Assembly (NCBI GenBank): GCA_021201295.1
Contig: JAJQFE010000004.1
Span: forward strand, 1 to 41,766
Reading direction: 5' to 3'
From: Tannerellaceae bacterium
GTDB lineage: Bacteria; Bacteroidota; Bacteroidia; Bacteroidales; Tannerellaceae
Length of the DNA stretch: 41,766 bases
Made by a program: the position numbers and the translations under genes. Under the pieces are notes generated by a model that ran no database searches, was not told the DNA's origin, and was given only the letters and a program-made list of their open reading frames with translations. Positions 37,999-41,766 of the stretch are shown piece after piece (position 1 is the first letter of the stretch; every line of letters begins with the position of its first letter).

Positions 37999-38057
37999 TT
38001 ATCCTGATATTTTCGACTATTCACTTTTCAATTACTATTTTCTATTAAAAGAATCAC

Positions 38058-38065
38058 TATCTTTG
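38058..38065 (+). promoter_or_regulatory. -7 promoter element for ychF
   Basis: TATCTTTG, 80 bases before the ychF ATG, implying a leader of about 70 bases. A TTTT stretch sits near -33 (38038-38041). Confidence 0.55.
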
Positions 38066-38144
38066 CAGTCGCAAAATCCAGTATGACAAGGTATTTTGCC
38101 GGAGATGAAATATAGTCAGAAATACATAAAAACTTCTAAATAGA

Positions 38145-39248
38145 ATGGCATTACAATGCGGCATCGTAGGCTTGCCTAACGTAGGAAAATCTACTCTCTT
38201 TAATTGCTTATCCAATGCGAAAGCACAATCTGCAAATTTCCCGTTCTGTACTATTAAACCGAATGTTGGAGTGATTACAGTTCCCGACGAACGGTTGAAT
38301 AAACTGGCAGAACTGATCCATCCGCAACGGATCGTTCCCACTACCGTAGAGATCGTAGATATTGCCGGCTTAGTGAAAGGAGCCAGCAAAGGAGAAGGAT
38401 TAGGAAATAAATTCCTTGCCAACATCCGTGAAACAGATGCGATCCTGCATGTCCTGCGTTGCTTTGACGATGAGAATATTGTCCACGTGGATGGTCAGGT
38501 AGATCCGGTCCGTGATAAAGAAATCATCGACACGGAACTGCAACTGAAAGACCTGGAAACTATCGAAAGCCGTATTGCTAAAGTACAGAAACAGGTACAA
38601 ACAGGTGGAGATAAACAGGCTAAACTGGCATATGATGTACTTTCCAGATTCAGGGAAGCCTTATTACAGGGTAAAAATGCCCGTACAGTGAGCTTTGACA
38701 CGAAAGATGAACAGAAAATAGCGCATGAATTGTTCTTATTGACCAGTAAACCGGTCATGTATGTCTGCAATGTGGATGAAGCAAGTGCAGTAAACGGAAA
38801 CAAATACATGGAAGCTGTCAAAGAGGCTGTCAAAGATGAAGAAGCAGAAATTCTGGTAGTAGCAGCTAAGATCGAAAGTGAAATCGCCGAATTTGAAACG
38901 TATGAAGAACGGGAGATGTTCCTTTCGGAGATCGGCCTGGAAGAATCAGGTGTAAGCCGTCTGATCAAAGCAGCTTACAAACTATTGAATCTGGAAACCT
39001 ATCTGACGGCAGGTGTTCAGGAAGTACGGGCCTGGACCTATCTGAAAGGGAGCAAAGCACCACAATGTGCAGGAGTGATCCATACAGATTTTGAAAAAGG
39101 ATTTATCCGTGCGGAAGTAATCAAATATGAAGATTTTATCCAATACGGATCGGAGGCTGCTGTAAAAGAAGCCGGTAAAATGAGTGTGGAAGGTAAAGAA
39201 TATGTAGTACAGGACGGAGATATCATGCATTTCCGCTTCAACGTATAA
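38145..39248 (+). CDS. ychF: redox-regulated ATPase YchF (OLA1-type)
   Basis: Obg-family P-loop protein that prefers ATP and binds ribosomes. 367 residues, normal length. Visible: G1 IVGLPNVGKSTLF (7-19), NFPFCTIKPNVG, G3 DIAGLVKGASKGEGLGNKF, G4-like region YVCNVDEAS and the C-terminal TGS domain ending VVQDGDIMHFRFNV. Intact. Confidence 0.97.
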   Translation: MALQCGIVGLPNVGKSTLFNCLSNAKAQSANFPFCTIKPNVGVITVPDERLNKLAELIHPQRIVPTTVEIVDIAGLVKGASKGEGLGNKFLANIRETDAILHVLRCFDDENIVHVDGQVDPVRDKEIIDTELQLKDLETIESRIAKVQKQVQTGGDKQAKLAYDVLSRFREALLQGKNARTVSFDTKDEQKIAHELFLLTSKPVMYVCNVDEASAVNGNKYMEAVKEAVKDEEAEILVVAAKIESEIAEFETYEEREMFLSEIGLEESGVSRLIKAAYKLLNLETYLTAGVQEVRAWTYLKGSKAPQCAGVIHTDFEKGFIRAEVIKYEDFIQYGSEAAVKEAGKMSVEGKEYVVQDGDIMHFRFNV

Positions 39249-39446
39249 AAATACCAGGCACACAGATAAGCACCAGATTATCCAGCTAATCCGAAGAGCA
39301 GACAACCCCAGGAGGATTTTTATTTCTGACGAGGGTGATCTGGAGGCTTTTTCTCTATTCAACCTTTCCTTTTTACAGTATAGTACACAGCAAACTACTT
39401 CTCCCTTTTCTTTTCTACTTTATACAGCTAAATACTTCAAAACAGG

Positions 39447-39454
39447 TATGTTTG
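39447..39454 (+). promoter_or_regulatory. -7 promoter element for the GH88 remnant
   Basis: TATGTTTG, 25 bases before the ATG at 39480. It overlaps a small inverted repeat TGTTT-GTGT-AAACA (39449-39462) that could be an operator. Confidence 0.4.
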
Positions 39455-39479
39455 TGTAAACACTTAAATGTAATATCTG

Positions 39480-39986
39480 ATGGATAAAAAGATACTTTTG
39501 CATTCACTGGGATTCTTGCTGCTATTTATTCATTGTACTGAAAACCAGCAAACAGAACCTCTCTCGGTTGTGCTCGAACGAGGACTCCAACGAGCCACAG
39601 AACAAGCCCTTTTAATGGCCAAAGAAGTAGAAGAGCAGGAAGGACAATTCCCCAAAACTACTCATCCGGATGGTAGCTTATCCACCAGTACCAATGTCCC
39701 ACGGGATGTTTCTTCAGCAGCTATTATGGCCTCCGCATTGATTGAATTAAGCCAGTTATCCCCCACTCCATTAGCACAGGAATGCCTGGTTTTTGCAGAA
39801 GCCCAGCTTCGTTCCCTCTCCTCTCCTGCTTACCTGGCCGGTAAAGGAGAAAATAATTACTTTACAATTATGCACTGCACCGGGCATTTTCCCGGCAACA
39901 GTGAAATAGATGTGCCTCTCTCGTATGCTGATTACTATTATGTAGAGGCACTGATGAGAATGAAACAACTTACAGAGAATAGGTAA
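39480..39986 (+). pseudogene. GH88-type unsaturated glucuronyl hydrolase remnant with internal in-frame deletion
   Basis: Family GH88 enzymes cleave unsaturated uronic acid from oligosaccharides made by polysaccharide lyases. Residues 1-65 look like a normal GH88 N-terminus: lipoprotein signal (LLLFIHC), then LERGLQRATEQALLMAKEV and GQFPKTTHPDGS. From about residue 74 the text is the GH88 C-terminus: PRDVSSAAIMASALIELS, AEAQLRSLSSPAY, then MHCTGHFPGNSEIDVPLSYADYYYVEALMRMK. The roughly 200 residues that normally lie between, including the catalytic Asp residues and the sugar cleft, are absent, yet the frame is kept. The junction lies around 39681-39702. The 168-residue product cannot be an active hydrolase. 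Family assignment rests on recognised motifs. Confidence 0.75.
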
Positions 39987-40026
39987 AAACTATGTTAATC
40001 AAGCTATCAATTCAATTCTTGGCCTT

Positions 40027-40944
40027 ATGAAACTATATATTTACTTATCTATTGCACTATTATTGTCAGGTTTTACCATGAAAGCGCAACAGAGCAAAGT
40101 GACCAGTGTACTGGAGGTTATGGATATAACTACCCATCAACGAACCATTCTCAAAGAATTTCCTTATCTGATCGAAGCTCCGAACTGGACCCCTGACGGG
40201 AAATGGCTAATCTATAACAGCGGCGGAAAACTATATAAACTATCTCCCGAAAATCCAGGGGAGCCTATCGGAATTCCTACCGGTTTTGTCACTAATTGTA
40301 ACAATGACCACGTACTATCAGCAGATGGAAAACAAATAGCTATTAGTCACGGAACTAAAGAAGATCAGCAATCGCGGATCTATACCCTGCCTATCCAAGG
40401 AGGACATCCCACCCTGATCACTCCGTTAGCACCCAGCTATCTGCATGGATGGAGTCCGAATGGGAAATACCTGGCTTATTGTGCTGACAGAAAAGGGAAT
40501 TATGACATCTATGTGATCCCGGCAGAAGGAGGTGAAGAGATCCGTCTGACAACGGCAGAAGGGTTGGATGACAGCCCTGAATATTCTCCCTGTGGGAATT
40601 ATATCTGGTTTAATTCCGTACGAACAGGAACTATGCAGGTCTGGAAGATGAAAGCAGATGGTACGAAACAGACACAAATGACATTTGATGAGTCCCGGTA
40701 TGCCTGGTTTCCGCATGTATCACCAGACGGAGAAAAGGTAGTATATATCATCTATCATAAAGAAGACCTGGAACCCTGGGAACACCTGGCTAATAAAAAT
40801 GTAGAACTGTGGATCATGCCAGCTGAAGGTGGGGAAGCGAGATTACTCACTGAATTATTCGGTGGCCAGGGGACGATTAATGTTAATTCCTGAGCACCGG
40901 ATAGTAAACGGTTGGCTTTTGTTAGCTATAAGGTGGATAAATAA
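40027..40944 (+). pseudogene. TolB-like WD40/PD40 beta-propeller protein, TGA at a conserved Trp position
   Basis: Secreted protein (signal MKLYIYLSIALLLSGFTMKA) made of repeated PD40 blades: APNWTPDGKWLIYNSGGKLY, LHGWSPNGKYLAYCADRKG, DSPEYSPCGNYIWFNSVRTG, FPHVSPDGEKVVYIIYHKE. The open frame ends at a TGA (40891-40893) after GTINVNS. In the same frame it continues APDSKRLAFVSYKVDK to a TAA at 40942-40944. The blade pattern (W/S-x-P-D-x-K) predicts NSWAPDSKRLAFVSY, so TGA stands where TGG is expected. Full length would be 305 residues; the truncation costs only the last 17. The loss may be mild, since only a final strand is missing. It follows the GH88 remnant by 40 bases and may have been its partner in a glycan locus. 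Confidence 0.75.
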
Positions 40945-40960
40945 TATCTTTTTAAATATA

Positions 40961-41026
40961 TATAGTTTTATCCTCAAAAACTTCTTCAGATTCAATTCTG
41001 AAGAAGTTTTTGAGGATAAAACTATA
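40961..41026. terminator. 30-bp perfect inverted repeat, bidirectional terminator
   Basis: Arms 40961-40990 and 40997-41026 match perfectly over 30 bases with a 6-base loop. The stem runs through AACTTCTTCAGA/TCTGAAGAAGTT and ends in TTTTA/TAAAA blocks on both sides. It sits between the convergent TolB-like gene (stop 40944) and the small charged protein gene (stop 41045). Confidence 0.8.
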
Positions 41027-41044
41027 AAATACTAAATCCAATTA

Positions 41045-41452
41045 TCAATCATTTAATCGTCTGTTGACTTCTCTTTCTACTTTTTTAGTTTCATTACCAA
41101 TTTTTTCTCCGGTACGTTTAGTACCCTCTTTTACTCTATCAGTTCCGTCTTCTATTTTATCTCCCAGTTCACGAGTACCAGTTCTGACTTTATCTTTTCC
41201 TTCTTCCCATTTATCATCCAGACGGTCAGCATTATTTTTCATATCTGACCTGCGTCTGTTATCGTCAATATCTACATCATGTTCGATATTTCCTTTCATA
41301 TCATCTACACGATCATCCAGATTTTTCCGGTTACTTTCTACTTCTTCTTTTATTTCTCTTCTCTCATTATCTCTTTTAACATCCTAAGCAAAAGTGTCAG
41401 CAGAAAATAAAAGTCCTACAGCTAATAATCCTGAAAAAAATACTTTTTTCAT
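41045..41452 (-). pseudogene. small secreted LEA-like charged repeat protein, in-frame TAG after the signal peptide
   Basis: ATG 41452 opens a clear signal peptide (MKKVFFSGLLAVGLLFSADTFA), stopped by a TAG at 41384-41386. The frame then continues DVKRDNERREIKEEVESNRK to a TGA at 41045. A Gln codon (CAG) there would give the usual cleavage context TFAQD. The mature part is about 110 residues, highly charged and helical. Near the C-terminus four 11-residue units line up (DKVRTGTRELG, DKIEDGTDRVK, EGTKRTGEKIG, NETKKVEREVN), as in LEA group 3 or YtxH-like stress proteins. Only the fragment from an internal Met (41299) is open. Function is unknown; an envelope stress or desiccation role is a guess. 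Confidence 0.6.
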
Positions 41453-41695
41453 ACGAATCCTATTTAATTTTTTATTTAACTTTCTATTTACTAAATGGAT
41501 ATAGAGAACACTTCTTTTTTTCCATTTGTTGATTTCCTTTCGTTAAATAATATCAATACCTGTATTTTATAACATACTAAACAATCAGTGGCGGTCAGAA
41601 GATTTTTAGAATGCCATACGGAATAACATATTTTATCCTGAAAGTAGTACATTAAAATACCTATGGGATACACATCCGGTATAAAAATTTGTACA

Positions 41696-41766
41696 CTACT
41701 CAGGGTCTATACCAGTCATGTTCGGAAGATTTACCATGTCGTTAAATAGCTGAATTTCAGAGTGTC
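41696..41766 (-). CDS. possible 3' end of a gene entering from the right edge
   Basis: On the minus strand an open frame enters from the edge and reads SEIQLFNDMVNLPNMTGIDPE before a TAG at 41696-41698. The composition looks protein-like, but 23 codons are too few to name it, and the TAG may itself be a lesion. The stretch 41453-41695 shows no gene, hairpin or exact -7 promoter match. Confidence 0.2.
   Translation of the reverse strand, partial: HSEIQLFNDMVNLPNMTGIDPE

Noticed and set aside
38478-38493. CACGTG-centred sequence inside ychF as a second parS site
   Set aside because: Only the central CACGTG and few flanking bases agree with the parS consensus; likely chance within coding sequence.
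38495-38968. 157-residue minus-strand frame opposite ychF
   Set aside because: Ser-rich antisense translation of a conserved GTPase-family gene; no independent support.
39672-39682. TTATCCACC in the GH88 remnant as a DnaA box
   Set aside because: One mismatch, isolated and inside coding sequence; no cluster of boxes anywhere in the window.

Overview
This window looks like a chromosomal segment of an AT-rich Bacteroidales bacterium. I would guess the Tannerellaceae/Parabacteroides neighbourhood, but the family is not proven. The evidence is: lipoprotein signals and surface families (DUF4493, PCMD) largely confined to Bacteroidetes; TAnnTTTG-type -7 promoter elements in front of many genes; no clear Shine-Dalgarno sequences; a Ser-type anaerobic sulfatase; a fused SpmA/SpmB-like protein; and a two-subunit 2-oxoglutarate:ferredoxin oxidoreductase.

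Layout. 1-3.5 kb (minus): a DegT/StrS sugar aminotransferase and methionyl-tRNA synthetase, the latter cut by an in-frame TGA just inside its C-terminal tRNA-binding domain. 3.7-13.1 kb (plus): a six-gene array of DUF4493/PCMD surface lipoproteins plus one outer-membrane beta-barrel protein, behind one clear promoter. Five of the six genes carry frameshifts; only the 736-residue central gene is intact. 13.1-26.3 kb (minus): frameshifted comM/yifB, a TlpA-like thiol protein, pckA, a sulfatase with two lesions, korB-korA, aroK followed by an alanine dehydrogenase with an in-frame TAG, an AlkD-like DNA glycosylase and a D-2-hydroxyacid dehydrogenase. 26.3-33.9 kb (plus): an SpmAB-like membrane protein, ybeY, then mnmG-uvrC-dtd-mazG-deoC in tight order, with an exact 16-bp parS (ParB-binding) sequence between mnmG and uvrC. 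34-39.2 kb: a polyprenyl diphosphate synthase (minus) divergent from polA (plus), then ychF. 39.4-41.8 kb: a GH88-type hydrolase remnant missing its catalytic middle, a TolB-like beta-propeller with a TGA in place of a probable Trp, and a small charged LEA-like repeat protein with a TAG in place of a probable Gln.

The two main stories are these. (1) The DUF4493/PCMD array is a plausible, little-described multi-subunit cell-surface apparatus: lipoproteins sharing one N-terminal module, some with carbohydrate-domain tips, together with a beta-barrel. (2) Lesions are strongly clustered. I count 11 frameshifts, 5 nonsense codons and 1 large internal deletion. Nine frameshifts lie in the surface array, while roughly 20 kb of housekeeping genes (19.4-39.3 kb) carries only one lesion. 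That pattern fits real decay or switching of accessory genes better than uniform sequencing error, although many indels sit in homopolymers and error cannot be excluded. Housekeeping functions (central carbon metabolism, tRNA modification, nucleotide-excision repair, replication, D-aminoacyl-tRNA editing) are otherwise intact.
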